Shown one piece after another: positions 63,397 to 64,000 of a DNA stretch of 64,000 nucleotides. The stretch lies in NCBI RefSeq assembly GCF_002632615.1, contig NZ_NITZ01000001.1, forward strand, positions 248,001 to 312,000. Reading direction: 5' to 3'. The notes below the pieces were generated by a model. It made no database searches. It was not told the DNA's origin and saw only the letters and a program-made list of their open reading frames with translations. The position numbers were made by a program, and so were the translations under genes. Position 1 is the first letter of the stretch. Every line of letters starts with the position of its first letter. The DNA comes from Xenorhabdus miraniensis. Its GTDB lineage: Bacteria; Pseudomonadota; Gammaproteobacteria; Enterobacterales; Enterobacteriaceae.

Positions 63397-63795
63397 TTAC
63401 TCTTCAGAATCCCCAGCTTCATCAACATCATCAACCAGGTCTTCTTCCAAGACCAGATCACGGCTACGACGTTCGTCTTTAGCCTTAACCATTGGTGATG
63501 CTTCAGTTACTGCGTGCTTAACGCGCATAACCATGCTGCGGATAACGGCATCGTTGAAGCGGAAATTAGTTTCCAGCTCATCAATCGCTTCTTGTGGCGC
63601 TTCAACGTTCATCAGAACGTAGTGAGCCTTGTGCAGTTTGTTGATTGGGTAAGCCAGTTGACGACGACCCCAGTCTTCCAGACGGTGAATCTGACCTTGC
63701 GCGTTAGTGATAGTCGCACTGTAACGCTCGATCATGCCCGGAACCTGTTCGCTTTGGTCAGGATGGACCATAAAAACGATTTCGTAATGACGCAT
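63397..63795 (-). CDS. rpsF: 30S ribosomal protein S6
   Basis: A 132-residue S6 ([78 protein letters not shown]) with an acidic Glu/Asp tail that is modified by RimK with extra glutamates in E. coli. ATG 63795 has GGAG 8 bp upstream; ATG 63801 is too close to it. It is the first gene of the operon. Confidence 0.99.
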   Translation of the reverse strand: MRHYEIVFMVHPDQSEQVPGMIERYSATITNAQGQIHRLEDWGRRQLAYPINKLHKAHYVLMNVEAPQEAIDELETNFRFNDAVIRSMVMRVKHAVTEASPMVKAKDERRSRDLVLEEDLVDDVDEAGDSEE

Positions 63796-63821
63796 TAGCA
63801 TTGCTCCTTACGGATTATTCA

Positions 63822-63856
63822 GCCTCCTGTCAGGGTCAGCCGTGGCCCATGGAGGC
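63822..63856 (-). promoter_or_regulatory. Possible S6:S18 leader hairpin upstream of rpsF
   Basis: In the rpsF leader GCCTCC and GGAGGC (63851-63856 with 63822-63827) form a 6-bp stem enclosing an internal GGG/CCC pairing and an asymmetric loop. The position fits the known S6:S18-binding leader of rpsF operons. I cannot confirm the conserved bulge, so this remains a candidate. Confidence 0.4.
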
Positions 63857-64000
63857 AAGGAACGTGTTTAGTACGGCTGAAAAATCGACGCGTCACTATA
63901 CCCGCACAATACAAAAAACTCAAGATACCGGTAAAGAAAACGCGTTTATTCTTCTTTCAAACGCTTTCCAATGAAAGAACTTAAGAATTATTGAGTGTTT

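Overview
The window looks like a chromosomal segment of a gamma-proteobacterium of the order Enterobacterales. Almost every core protein can be read off as a close relative of its Escherichia coli counterpart. The moderate-to-low GC, AT-rich spacers and two invasin-like adhesins in core DNA fit the Morganellaceae (Xenorhabdus, Photorhabdus and relatives) best. The genus is an inference, not a demonstration.

Layout. (1) 1-1030: an AT-rich accessory end with a partial VUT/YhhQ-type transporter overlapping a metallophosphoesterase. (2) 1.3-4.9 kb: pyrI (without pyrB), ridA and the anaerobic ribonucleotide reductase pair nrdD-nrdG, with a promoter carrying paired NrdR boxes, two perfect DnaA boxes and a possible FNR site. 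(3) 4.9-7.4 kb: yhbP, a DUF1471 exported peptide, yhbQ, yhbS and ubiT (yhbT). (4) 7.4-15.9 kb: an island replacing ubiU/ubiV/yhbW/mtr of E. coli. It holds a divergent MFS/LysR pair fused by a deletion, an IS30-family relic, 1.1 kb of AT-rich DNA, a LysM-containing inverse autotransporter and the pyruvate-sensing system btsS-btsR. (5) 16-28.3 kb, minus strand: deaD, yrbN, nlpI, pnp, rpsO, truB, rbfA, infB, nusA, rimP, the classical RNA-metabolism/translation cluster, then tRNA-fMet and tRNA-Leu(GAG). (6) 28.8-34.3 kb, minus strand: secG, glmM, folP, ftsH, rlmE. (7) 34.4-40.3 kb: yhbY, greA, dacB, obgE, rpmA, rplU, ispB. (8) 40.3-41.6 kb: two tandem Mu-type HTH genes facing a Ner-like gene (sfsB) across a spacer with inverted repeats. 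(9) 41.6-46.3 kb: the divergent pairs mdh/argR and mpl/fbp. (10) 46.6-50.2 kb: a second inverse autotransporter between fbp and ppa. (11) 50.3-64 kb: ppa, ytfP-tamB-tamA, msrA, ytfL, ytfK, ytfJ, cysQ, fklB and the ribosomal operon rpsF-priB-rpsR-rplI.

In E. coli these blocks come from two distant map regions (about 96 and 71 minutes), so the window is a mosaic. Breakpoints relative to E. coli lie at nrdG/yhbP, ubiT/deaD, leuU/metY, sfsB/mdh and argR/mpl.

Most of the window is housekeeping. The best targets for follow-up are: an NrdD apparently lacking its N-terminal ATP-cone behind an NrdR/DnaA promoter; a locus arranged like the phage Mu repressor/Ner switch between ispB and mdh; the reciprocal deletion of an MFS/LysR pair; two adhesins with related barrels but different tips, one preceded by a perfect 20-bp palindrome; and a relic AbrB/MazE-type antitoxin beside rplI.
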